From: Sedimenticola selenatireducens DSM 17993
Lineage (GTDB): Bacteria; Pseudomonadota; Gammaproteobacteria; Chromatiales; Chromatiaceae
DNA: 64,000 nucleotides
Assembly: GCF_000428045.1 (NCBI RefSeq)
Contig: NZ_ATZE01000002.1
Coordinates: 183,025 to 247,024 of the forward strand
Direction: 5' to 3'
The notes under the pieces are model-generated. The model was not told the DNA's origin. It did not search any database and saw only the letters and a list, made by a program, of their open reading frames with translations. This document shows positions 8,980 to 16,943 of the stretch, one piece after another (position 1 is the first letter of the stretch; the number at the start of each line of letters is the position of its first letter). The position numbers and the translations under genes are program-made.

Positions 8980-10344
8980 TCAGCGAAAACCGGCCATCTC
9001 CGCATACAGGTCGTGCAGCAGACGCTTGAATTCCGGGTGGTTGCGCAGCAACTGCTGGCCGGCGTCAATCAATTGTTCAGCGGCCTGCTCCGGCAGGGTA
9101 AAGTCTGTGGGAATGGTGGAGAGAGGCTGGCCATTGATCTGCGCAGGACTATCTTCCAGATTGATTTCGATGATGTAGAGGTCCGGCGGACAGTTGATTT
9201 TTTCCTGGCAAGGGACTGCACTGTTCTGTTGCAGCCAGGGCCCCATCTGGCTGTGCAGATAGGCCTTGGTTTCGAAATTGTAGTTGCTGAGAGGCGTGGT
9301 GGTGGCTGCATCCAGAATCACCCCCTGGGGGGGGTGATCCGGCTTCTTCTCCCATTCGATGGGCAGGCGGGCCGCCGCATCGATCTCGATCAGTACGATA
9401 CGCTTTGTATTCCCCGTTACATTTTTCCTGATGCTGTCATCCAGGCCATCATGGATAATGATCTGGTCCATCATCGCGCGCAGTCCCAGATTGTCGGCAA
9501 GACCGCCATCCAGCAGATGGATATAGGGATGCTCTGGTTGATCCAGGTAGCGACTCCAGGTCCTGGCCAGGCGATAAAGTCTCGGTTTCTGGTGCTTTTC
9601 GGTCAGGCCGCGGCCTATCCACTCCGGGGTGGGATAGCCACAGCTGCCGGCCCGGTTGTTCAGGGTAATCGGGGTGAAGATCAACGGTACCGAGCTGGAA
9701 GCGGCTACTGCCCTGGCGACCGGGAAATGCTCACTGTCGGAGCAGATCAGAGAGAACAGTTCCGGGGTAAATCCAAACCGGCTGCCTTTGAACAAGTCGG
9801 TGGCGTTAATGATCACAACCGGACCTTGCTCATCGAACAGTTCGCTCAGTGGCCGGTCGCCGAACAGCGTCTCCCGGAAATACTCGTCCAGTATGTCGCC
9901 TGAACCAAAAGTGGTCGATGAGAGTCGTGACAGGTTGTCCAGTGACAGCATGCGTTGACGTATTTCATTCCGAACATCCCGCTCGAGAAATTTTTCGCGG
10001 AAAGTCTCAAACATCTGTTCACCGTACAGACCGTAATAGGCCGCGATGATACTGCCACCGGATACCGCCGAGATCATATCCACCTTGTCCAGCAGCGAGG
10101 GCGCCTCGGGCCGGGTGGTGAGTGGGGTCTGGTAAAGGGCTTCCATCACCCCATAGGCGAAGGCGGAGGCCCGGCTGCCGCCACCGGATAGCGTCATCAG
10201 GAGAGTCGTGGAGTCCGGGCTGTAGGGCGTGATCGCCGGTTTAGCCGCAATCAGGGGCGGATTGTCCGGGAAACGGGCGGTACTGGCGCAGCCGCTGAGC
10301 AGCAGGCTAAGGAGTATGGCATAGAGCCTTTGATGTCTGTTCAT
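8980..10344 (-). CDS. Patatin-like phospholipase, predicted lipoprotein
   Basis: This is a predicted envelope lipid hydrolase of the patatin family. The N-terminus has a signal with lipobox L-S-G-C near residue 19, so it is probably lipidated. The patatin features are present: the oxyanion loop G-G-G-S-R-A (about residues 54-59), the nucleophile elbow V-S-G-G-S and a D-G-G motif in L-L-D-G-G-L-A-D-N that supplies the catalytic Asp. At 454 residues it is a full-length single-domain form. It could act on phospholipids or other acyl esters; the substrate is unknown. Confidence 0.88.
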   Translation of the reverse strand: MNRHQRLYAILLSLLLSGCASTARFPDNPPLIAAKPAITPYSPDSTTLLMTLSGGGSRASAFAYGVMEALYQTPLTTRPEAPSLLDKVDMISAVSGGSIIAAYYGLYGEQMFETFREKFLERDVRNEIRQRMLSLDNLSRLSSTTFGSGDILDEYFRETLFGDRPLSELFDEQGPVVIINATDLFKGSRFGFTPELFSLICSDSEHFPVARAVAASSSVPLIFTPITLNNRAGSCGYPTPEWIGRGLTEKHQKPRLYRLARTWSRYLDQPEHPYIHLLDGGLADNLGLRAMMDQIIIHDGLDDSIRKNVTGNTKRIVLIEIDAAARLPIEWEKKPDHPPQGVILDAATTTPLSNYNFETKAYLHSQMGPWLQQNSAVPCQEKINCPPDLYIIEINLEDSPAQINGQPLSTIPTDFTLPEQAAEQLIDAGQQLLRNHPEFKRLLHDLYAEMAGFR

Positions 10345-10404
10345 CGGGAAGAAAGCGGATCCTGTTGAAACGTCGCAGGATTACCCCATCCCGGGGTGCG
10401 CTTG

Positions 10405-10818
10405 TCAAGCCTCGGCGCCAGTTGTCTCCCGGTTTTGGATCGCGCGAGCCCAGCTCTCCATGGCCGTGTTGGCGACAGGCATCGGTGCTTCCATGAAGGT
10501 GATATAGAAGCTTTCCGGCAGTTCAACCACCCCGATAGATCGGGGGCGCAGGGCCATCGCCTGGGGTGTTGGCAGGGTAAAGCCGAAACAGAAAATAATA
10601 TTGCTGGCGGCCTCGATTTCTTCATGGATCTGACCATTCGGCAGGGTGCTGGTATGGGTGTGATGATCAAAAGTGGCGATAAAAGTTGCCGCTGGGTCGG
10701 CCTCGATACAGCTTTTAAGGTGGTCGAGGATCTGGGACACGCTGTTAAAAGTGGTCTCTGATTTGCCAATCTCCAGCGAGAACAGGGAATATGACTCTCG
10801 CGTGAAGGACTGCTGCAT
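10405..10818 (-). CDS. Conserved small protein of unknown function (DUF6858-like)
   Basis: This 137-residue protein has no signal peptide or membrane segment. The composition is that of a folded cytoplasmic protein, with F-I-A-T-F-D-H-H-T-H near the middle. It recalls the DUF6858 family, but this is from memory and was not checked. CAGCCATG at the start follows a GGAGCCA-type ribosome site on the minus strand. An alternative overlapping frame (10341-10769) is arginine/serine rich and was rejected. The gene lies between the patatin-like gene and the FNR-like regulator on the same strand. Confidence 0.6.
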   Translation of the reverse strand: MQQSFTRESYSLFSLEIGKSETTFNSVSQILDHLKSCIEADPAATFIATFDHHTHTSTLPNGQIHEEIEAASNIIFCFGFTLPTPQAMALRPRSIGVVELPESFYITFMEAPMPVANTAMESWARAIQNRETTGAEA

Positions 10819-10932
10819 GGCTGGCTCCTGAAGAGTGCTGTGTGAATGCCATTAATTCAAGTAATTCACACAGAGACTAAGGGCTCCGGAACGGCGATGC
10901 ATTGAAAAATCTCAATGCCATGGGATTGTTTG

Positions 10933-11637
10933 TCAGTTGTCGGCAATAAATTCGAGATTGCGGATGTCCAGCAGATATTTGTTCGGTTCGGTTTCGATCA
11001 GCAGGCTCTGGCGCTTGAATTCGGCGATGGTCCGGCTGGTGGTTTCGGTGGTGATACCGAGCATGGCCCCCATGTCCTCCCGGGGGAACAGTTCGCACTC
11101 ACTGGATTCCTGATTACGCACCAGGCGCAGCAGCAGCCGGGCAACCCGCTGTTTGGCGGAACCGGTGGAGAGTTCGGTGAGCCAGGCGTCGGCCTCTTCC
11201 AGTGCCCGTTGCCAGCGGGTCAACAACTCCTGGTGCAGCTTCGGGTTGGTCTTGGAGAGCGCCTGCACCACGCTGACCGGCAGGCTGCACGCCTGGGTCG
11301 GATGCAGCACCACCGCATCATGCTTGTAGGGCTGGCCCAGCAGCGCCTCCAGCCCGGTGACATCGGTGGAACGGATCAGTCTGACAATGCGTTGTGTCCC
11401 GTCAGGCAGATACTGGATCAGCTTCAGCACGCCGCTGCGGATGGTGTAGAGACGGTCGGCCTTGTCGCCGGCGCGATACAGGGTGGAGCCGGCGGGCAGG
11501 GTGTAGAGATCAATCGGCTGATGAATTTTATCGAAGTCCTCCTCTTCCAGCCCGGCAAACAGCACCGAATTACGCAGCGTGCAGCTGATGCAGTCGGCAA
11601 CGCCTTCCCAGGCTTCTTTATCGGAGAGGTTTTTCAT
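10933..11637 (-). CDS. Crp/Fnr-family transcription regulator, FNR-like
   Basis: The protein has an N-terminal cyclic-nucleotide-binding-type beta barrel (to about residue 120), a long dimer helix and a C-terminal winged helix-turn-helix. The recognition helix reads E-T-T-S-R, the E-x-x-S-R signature of FNR, which in that family reads TTGAT half-sites. N-terminal Cys16-x2-Cys19 and a later A-C-S-L-P resemble FNR cluster ligands, but the equivalent of FNR Cys29 is not visible, so an oxygen-sensing cluster is uncertain. ATG 11637 (M-K-N-L) is chosen; ATG 11646 would add Met-Cys-Arg. The leader carries a duplicated start region. Confidence 0.85.
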   Translation of the reverse strand: MKNLSDKEAWEGVADCISCTLRNSVLFAGLEEEDFDKIHQPIDLYTLPAGSTLYRAGDKADRLYTIRSGVLKLIQYLPDGTQRIVRLIRSTDVTGLEALLGQPYKHDAVVLHPTQACSLPVSVVQALSKTNPKLHQELLTRWQRALEEADAWLTELSTGSAKQRVARLLLRLVRNQESSECELFPREDMGAMLGITTETTSRTIAEFKRQSLLIETEPNKYLLDIRNLEFIADN

Positions 11638-11650
11638 GCGACACATCCCT

Positions 11651-11833
11651 CGGCAACCGCTCCCTGCGTTGCTCTACCTCCTGCATCCATGCAGTCGTGT
11701 GCCGCACCCCGACGGGCGGCCTTTGGCCGTGAAAATTGTCTGTCCTGCCAATTTTTCATGCGACACATCCCTGTGCCGTACCCTGACGGGTGGCCTTTGG
11801 CCGTGAAAATTGTCTGTCCTGCCAATTTTTCAT
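11651..11833 (-). repeat. Duplicated leader of the FNR-like gene with inserted palindromic repeat
   Basis: Two 62-base direct repeats (11698-11759 and 11772-11833) lie upstream of the regulator. The 20-base segment spanning its start codon and preceding bases (11631-11650) recurs at about 11752-11772. Between the gene and the first copy is a palindrome-rich stretch (11646-11696, CGGCAACCGCTCC... CTGCATCCATGCAG type). The duplication creates a decoy start site with the same upstream context, followed by an unrelated short reading frame. Confidence 0.75.
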
Positions 11834-11874
11834 CAATGGTTCTCTAGCTGTTCGTGAATGCCCGCAATCGTACC

Positions 11875-11945
11875 GGGGTCGGCGTCAAATCAAGTCCAGG
11901 TATTGAGTCCATACCTGAGCTGTTCATTCGTTTGACTCCGACCCC
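11875..11945. repeat. Compound palindrome
   Basis: Outer arms GGGGTCGGCGTCAAA (11875-11889) and TTTGACTCCGACCCC (11931-11945) pair with one mismatch. A nested pair CAGGTAT/ATACCTG lies at 11897-11917. The architecture, outer arms enclosing a second hairpin, is that of bacterial dispersed palindromes, and here it lies between the FNR-like and TrpB2 genes. It could also act as a terminator for transcripts crossing the gap. Confidence 0.6.
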
Positions 11946-11970
11946 TTGGATTGGTTTAGGCGGGTTTCTA

Positions 11971-13320
11971 TCAGCCTACCTGTGGTAGATGTTTGAGCGA
12001 CTCCCTGATCGCCTCTTCGGGGTACTCATAGTCCTCCAGTTCGCCGGCAAAGAAGCGGTCGTAGGAGGTCATGTCAAAGTGACCATGGCCGGAGAGGTTG
12101 AACAGCAGCGTCTTGGCCTCGCCGGTTTCGGAGCAATGGCGTGCCTCACGGATCGCTGCGGCGATGGCATGGGTCGATTCCGGCGCCGGCACAATGCCTT
12201 CACTCTTTGCAAAAAGCACACCCGCCTCGAACGTTTCGATCTGCGGCACGGCCATCGCACCCAGCAGGCCCTCGTTGTAGAGCTGACTGATCAGTGCCGA
12301 ATCGCCGTGGTAGCGCAGACCGCCAGCGTGGATGCCGGGTGGCATGAAGTCGTGCCCCAGGGTATACATCTTCATCAACGGCGTCAGGCCAATGGCGTCA
12401 CCGAAGTCATAGGCGTAGGTGCCCTTGGTCAGGGTCGGGCAGGAGGTTGGCTCCACCGCCACCAGTTCCACCTGCTTGCCGGCTGCCTTGTCGGCGAAGA
12501 ACGGGAAGGCGATGCCGCCAAAGTTGGAGCCGCCGCCGCAGGGGGCGAACACCATGTCGGGATATTCACCCACCATGGCCAGCTGCTTCTTGGCCTCTTC
12601 GCCAATAATGGTCTGGTGCAGCAGTACGTGGTTCAGTACCGAACCCAGGGCATAGTTGGTGTCCGGCCGGTTGGCCGCGATCTCCACGGCTTCAGAAATC
12701 GCGATACCCAGGGAGCCTTCACTGTTCGGGTCCTTCGCCAGGATGGAGCGGCCGGACTCCGTCAGGTCGGTCGGGCTGGCGTGCACCTGGGCGCCCCAGG
12801 TGCGCATCATGGTGCGGCGGTAGGGTTTCTGGCCATAGCTCACCTTAACCATGAACACCTCGACCTCCAGGCCGAACATCTGACCGGCCAGCGCCAGTGA
12901 GCAGCCCCATTGTCCGGCACCGGTCTCGGTGGTCAGTTTCTTGATACCGGCCTGCTGATTGTAGAAGGCCTGGGCCACCGCGGTATTCGGTTTGTGGGAG
13001 CCGGCCGGGCTGACGGATTCATTCTTGTAGAAGATCTTGGCCGGAGTATTTAGCATCTTCTCCAGTCGATGAGCCCGGTAGAGCGGGGAGGGGCGCCACA
13101 GACGCAGTACCTCGCGCACCTCTTCCGGGATCTTGATCCAGCGCTCGGCGCTTACCTCCTGCTTTATGATCTCCTCGGGAAAGATGGCGGCCAGCGCATC
13201 TGGGCCCACCGGATTACCATCCGGACCCAGCGGGGGGGTGGGCGGATTGGGCATGTCGGCAACCACGTTATACCAGTGGGTGGGCATCTCTGATTCTTTT
13301 AGTAGAATCTTGGTCTTCAT
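11971..13320 (-). CDS. Tryptophan synthase beta chain, TrpB2 type
   Basis: This PLP enzyme condenses indole with serine. The sequence is of the longer TrpB2 type rather than canonical TrpB1: R-P-S-P-L-Y-R-A near 76-83, S-P-A-G-S-H-K110-P-N-T-A with the PLP lysine, E-T-G-A-G-Q-W-G, and the phosphate-binding G-G-G-S-N. It is 449 residues from ATG 13320, chosen because GGAG lies upstream at suitable spacing; a 27-residue extension to 13401 is poorly supported. No trpA or other trp gene is adjacent, which is common for TrpB2 and suggests indole salvage rather than channelled synthesis. Confidence 0.92.
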   Translation of the reverse strand: MKTKILLKESEMPTHWYNVVADMPNPPTPPLGPDGNPVGPDALAAIFPEEIIKQEVSAERWIKIPEEVREVLRLWRPSPLYRAHRLEKMLNTPAKIFYKNESVSPAGSHKPNTAVAQAFYNQQAGIKKLTTETGAGQWGCSLALAGQMFGLEVEVFMVKVSYGQKPYRRTMMRTWGAQVHASPTDLTESGRSILAKDPNSEGSLGIAISEAVEIAANRPDTNYALGSVLNHVLLHQTIIGEEAKKQLAMVGEYPDMVFAPCGGGSNFGGIAFPFFADKAAGKQVELVAVEPTSCPTLTKGTYAYDFGDAIGLTPLMKMYTLGHDFMPPGIHAGGLRYHGDSALISQLYNEGLLGAMAVPQIETFEAGVLFAKSEGIVPAPESTHAIAAAIREARHCSETGEAKTLLFNLSGHGHFDMTSYDRFFAGELEDYEYPEEAIRESLKHLPQVG

Positions 13321-13607
13321 CTCAAGGCTACTCCCAATTCTTTGTTGGATCGGAGGGTTCGAAACGGATGGCCCTAAGCGGACCGCTGGTGCAATCTTCA
13401 CATATTAGGCATGTCTTATGCCACCGCTTTAGCCCCCAATCCGGCCAAACAGCCCGCAATGACAGTATCAGGTGCAATTAAAATCTGTTGTTGCGCAGCC
13501 TGTATGGCAAGTCACATGAGCATCTCATAACAAAGATCGCCGTTATCCTGCATCGCCGGCTGGGGTACAATCGGCGTCCCTTTGGATAACGGTGTAACGG
13601 GTGAGCA

Positions 13608-15503
13608 ATGGCGCTGATCAATCTGCGCAAGATACAACTGGGCTTTGGCGGCCCGGCCCTGCTGGATAATCTGGACCTGGCAATTGAACGGGGCGAACGG
13701 ATCTGTCTGCTGGGACGCAACGGCGCCGGAAAATCGACCCTGATGAAGCTGATCGCCGGAGAACTGCAGGCGGATGACGGAGAGTTTTCCGTTCAACAGG
13801 GGGCGGTGATCACCCGCCTGACCCAGGAGGTACCCGCCGGCATCGAGGGGACGGTGTTCGACGTGGTGGCCACCGGCCTGGGTGAACTGGGTGATCTGGT
13901 GCGCCGCTTTCACCAGATCAGCCATCGGCTGGCCAGCGAGAGCAGTGACAAACTGCTGGATCAGCTCTCCCGGGTGCAGCATGAGCTGGAGGCGGTGGAT
14001 GGCTGGCAGTCGGAGCAGCGGGTGGAGACGGTGATCTCCAGGCTCTCCCTGGATCCGGATATCGCCTTTGCCGCGCTGTCGGGTGGCCTCAAGCGCCGGG
14101 TGCTATTGGCCCGCGCCCTGGTGCAGGCGCCGGATCTGCTGCTGCTGGATGAGCCGACCAACCACCTGGATATTGCCTCCATCGACTGGCTGGAAGAGTT
14201 TCTGCTCAATTACGAAGGCACCCTGCTGTTCGTGACCCATGACCGTATGTTCCTGCGCAAACTGGCTACCCGCATTATCGAACTGGACCGGGGCCAGCTC
14301 ACCGACTGGCCGGGGGACTACGAAAACTTCCAGCGCCGCAAGGCGGAGATGCTGAACGCCGAGGAGAAGGCCAACGCCCGCTTCGACAAGAAGCTGGCCC
14401 AGGAGGAGGTGTGGATCCGCCAGGGGATCAAGGCGCGGCGTACCCGCAATGAAGGCCGGGTGCGGGCGCTGCAGGCGCTGCGCGCCGAGCGCCGGCAGCG
14501 CCGTGAACGCGCCGGCAATGTCAGCATGGCACTGCAACAGGCAGAACGCTCCGGCAAGCTGGTGATCGAGGCGGAAGGGATCAGCTACGCCTGGGATGGT
14601 GTGCCCATTGTGCGCGACTTCACCACCACCATCATGCGCGGCGACCGCATCGGCGTAATCGGCCCCAACGGTGCCGGCAAGACCACCCTGCTCAACCTGC
14701 TGTTGGGAAAATTACAGCCGGACAGCGGCGCGGTGAAACACGGCACCAAGCTGGAGGTGGCCTATTTCGATCAGTTGCGCGCCCAGCTGGATGATGAAAA
14801 GTCGGTGCAGGACAACGTGGCCGACGGCAGTGACAAGGTGGAGATCAACGGCAGCAGCAAGCACGTGATCAGCTATCTGCAGGACTTCCTGTTTGCTCCG
14901 GATCGGGTGCGGCAGCCGGTCAAGGCGCTCTCCGGTGGGGAACGCAACCGACTGCTGCTGGCGCGGTTGTTCAGCAAAAGTGCCAACGTGCTGGTGATGG
15001 ACGAACCCACCAACGATCTCGACGTGGAGACCCTGGAGCTGCTGGAGGAGCTGTTGCTGGATTATCAGGGCACTCTGTTGCTGGTGAGTCATGACCGGGT
15101 TTTCCTCAACAACGTTGTGACCAGCACCCTGGTGTTCGAAGGGGAGGGGCGGATCAACGAGTACGTAGGTGGCTATGATGACTGGCTCAGTCAACGTAAG
15201 GCCCCGCTGGTTGAGAACACGGCCAAACCGGTATCCGCCAAACCGGAGTCTGGGAGGCGCGAGCCGGTAACGCCCTCCGGCAAACCGAAAAAACTGAGCT
15301 ACAAGGATCAGCGTGAACTGGATGCCCTGCCAAAGCGGATCGAACAGCTGGAAGGTGAACTGGAAAAGCTGCAAATGACCGTGGCTGATCCCGCCTTCTA
15401 TAAACGACCCAAGGAAGAGAAGGCCGAGGTGCAGCGACAACTGCAGGATACCGAGACGGCGCTCAACGCGGCCTACGGGCGCTGGGAAGCACTGGAATCC
15501 TGA
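13608..15503 (+). CDS. uup: ABC-F family ATPase Uup
   Basis: This is a soluble protein with two ABC cassettes and no membrane domain, of the ABC-F class that acts on ribosomes or, for Uup, also branched DNA. Walker A motifs are G-R-N-G-A-G-K-S-T (first cassette) and G-P-N-G-A-G-K-T-T (second), with L-S-G-G signatures and L-L-D-E-P-T-N-H-L / V-M-D-E-P-T-N-D-L Walker B boxes. The C-terminal ~90 residues are lysine/glutamate rich and coiled-coil like, as expected for the Uup DNA-binding tail. At 631 residues it matches Uup length. Confidence 0.93.
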   Translation: MALINLRKIQLGFGGPALLDNLDLAIERGERICLLGRNGAGKSTLMKLIAGELQADDGEFSVQQGAVITRLTQEVPAGIEGTVFDVVATGLGELGDLVRRFHQISHRLASESSDKLLDQLSRVQHELEAVDGWQSEQRVETVISRLSLDPDIAFAALSGGLKRRVLLARALVQAPDLLLLDEPTNHLDIASIDWLEEFLLNYEGTLLFVTHDRMFLRKLATRIIELDRGQLTDWPGDYENFQRRKAEMLNAEEKANARFDKKLAQEEVWIRQGIKARRTRNEGRVRALQALRAERRQRRERAGNVSMALQQAERSGKLVIEAEGISYAWDGVPIVRDFTTTIMRGDRIGVIGPNGAGKTTLLNLLLGKLQPDSGAVKHGTKLEVAYFDQLRAQLDDEKSVQDNVADGSDKVEINGSSKHVISYLQDFLFAPDRVRQPVKALSGGERNRLLLARLFSKSANVLVMDEPTNDLDVETLELLEELLLDYQGTLLLVSHDRVFLNNVVTSTLVFEGEGRINEYVGGYDDWLSQRKAPLVENTAKPVSAKPESGRREPVTPSGKPKKLSYKDQRELDALPKRIEQLEGELEKLQMTVADPAFYKRPKEEKAEVQRQLQDTETALNAAYGRWEALES

Positions 15504-15526
15504 GGTGCTTGGAAATCAAAGTATGT

Positions 15527-15613
15527 GGGTGCGTTTCAGCACCCCATGGCGAGCGGGAAGCCTGCAGGATGCGGTGAGTGAAACGATGCGCATCGCTGCG
15601 CTCAGCACATCCT
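15527..15613. repeat. Palindromic stretch after uup
   Basis: A hairpin GGGTGC/GCACCC (15527-15544) follows uup, then a larger imperfect palindrome (about 15563-15613), AGGATGCGGTGAG against CTCAGCACATCCT. It may terminate uup and the convergent HiPIP gene, or be another dispersed repeat. No T tract is visible. Confidence 0.45.
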
Positions 15614-15646
15614 ACATGCACGTCTACCGGAATAGCCCGCTAGGAC

Positions 15647-16045
15647 TCAGCTCTTTTTGGTCCACAGGGTGCACCAGCCATCCGGGCTGATCTGGCCTTC
15701 CACCAACTTGCAGCTATTTGAGCCGGCGATGAAATGCAGACACCCATCGCATTTCTGTCCGTTCCTTGGTTCAGTCTGATATTGAACGGCTTGCTGTGGT
15801 GCTTTTACCACTTCGGTAGCTGGAGCGGCAGATTCCGTGTTGGTGCCGCTCGGGGAAGAGCCCGCCGGAGCGGCGCTGGATGATTTTTCGCCCTCCTTTG
15901 AGTCACACCCGATCAGTGCGACCGGGAATACCAGGCTGCAACCTACAGCAAGTACCCCGCGTAATACCAACCTGCGCGAATGAATCTCTTCCTCTATCTT
16001 GCCTTTGAGTTGCTTGCTGTTAGCTTCAGCAATATCCGCGTTCAT
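15647..16045 (-). CDS. High-potential iron-sulfur protein (HiPIP) with Tat signal and linker
   Basis: HiPIPs are small periplasmic [4Fe-4S] electron carriers typical of purple and other sulfur-oxidising gammaproteobacteria. The C-terminal ~45 residues have the ligand pattern C-x2-C, S-C and G-W-C that defines the family. The N-terminus has a twin-arginine S-R-R-L-V-L motif and a hydrophobic stretch ending in A-L-I-G-C, a lipobox-like site, then a Ser/Ala/Pro/Thr-rich linker of about 35 residues. The start is supported by GGAGG upstream. The linker and possible lipidation suggest a membrane-tethered HiPIP rather than the usual free form. Confidence 0.9.
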   Translation of the reverse strand: MNADIAEANSKQLKGKIEEEIHSRRLVLRGVLAVGCSLVFPVALIGCDSKEGEKSSSAAPAGSSPSGTNTESAAPATEVVKAPQQAVQYQTEPRNGQKCDGCLHFIAGSNSCKLVEGQISPDGWCTLWTKKS

Positions 16046-16375
16046 CTCAACCTCCTTTGTCTAATCACCTTGGCAGGCGTTTGTGCCAATCGATAATTCG
16101 TGGGAGTGTGTCAGATTCAACCTGACCCGCAACAGCATATCGGGATATGCACAGCCTCACCTATGAAAGCGCATTATGATGATTCCGCCTGGTAGGCTGA
16201 AAGTGTAGTAGATCGCAACCGACAATCTACAATGCAGGTGTTATTGATGACTGATGTCCAGACCTCCATTTTGATTCGGTTCCGGCTATGGCCGTGGCCT
16301 GTGCGAATGGCATTTTTAGGGTGTGCTACGATAAGTTAGTTAGGTTTAGCCTATTCCTGAATGGAGGAAGCAGTT
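16046..16375. other. Divergent HiPIP/hemerythrin intergenic region
   Basis: These 330 bases separate two genes read outward and must hold both promoters. No clear promoter hexamers or FNR-type palindrome could be fixed. A GGAGGA ribosome site at 16363-16368 belongs to the hemerythrin gene. Confidence 0.35.
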
Positions 16376-16939
16376 ATGTCAGACATAATCGATACTTGGC
16401 GCAAAGACCACGTAAATTTCTCGCGACTTCTTAACCTTCTTGAAGTGCAGGTTAAGCTTTTTCATGAGGATGAAACGCCAGACTATGAGCTCATGCAAGA
16501 CATTATTTATTACATGACACATTACCCCGATCTCTTCCATCATCCAAAAGAGGACCTTGTCTTTGACATGGTTAAGAAAGTTGACTCCAGTACGCGGTCC
16601 GTGGTGGATGAACTGATGGAGCAGCATGTGGTGCTGCGGGAAAGCGGCATGAAGTTGTTTGGCAATCTCGAGGCTGTCGTTGCCGGGGCGATGTTGAGCA
16701 GGACCAGTGTTGAGGATCCGGCAGAGACCTACATCGCATACTTCCGCAGTCATATGAAAAAGGAGGAGTCGGAGATATTCCCGCTAGCCGAAAAACTGCT
16801 GTCTGACCAAGACTGGCGTGATGTGGATGCGGCGGTACCGCCTCCGATAGATCCACTATTTGGACCGTCTGTGAATGAGCGCTATCTTGCACTCCATCGG
16901 CAGATAGCCGATGAGGCGGGGTGTGGGTGTGGCGAGTAG
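16376..16939 (+). CDS. Hemerythrin-like protein
   Basis: This predicted soluble four-helix protein carries the hemerythrin HHE pattern: an early D-H-V-N-F, then H-P-K-E-D (Y-P-D-L-F-H-H-P-K-E-D), E-Q-H-V-V-L, and H-M-K-K-E-E near residue 130, which together can bind a non-haem di-iron centre. Such proteins bind or sense O2 or NO, or repair iron-sulfur centres. The chosen start (187 residues) has GGAGGA 7 bases upstream; an earlier ATG at 16361 overlaps that site. The C-terminal C-G-C-G-E tail is unusual. The gene is convergent with the next, with only four bases between stops. Confidence 0.85.
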   Translation: MSDIIDTWRKDHVNFSRLLNLLEVQVKLFHEDETPDYELMQDIIYYMTHYPDLFHHPKEDLVFDMVKKVDSSTRSVVDELMEQHVVLRESGMKLFGNLEAVVAGAMLSRTSVEDPAETYIAYFRSHMKKEESEIFPLAEKLLSDQDWRDVDAAVPPPIDPLFGPSVNERYLALHRQIADEAGCGCGE

Positions 16940-16943
16940 TCTG

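Noticed and set aside
10341..10769. A second minus-strand frame overlapping the small gene at 10405
   Set aside because: The alternative frame has Arg/Ser/Pro-rich composition and no ribosome site; the 10405-10818 frame looks like a folded protein.
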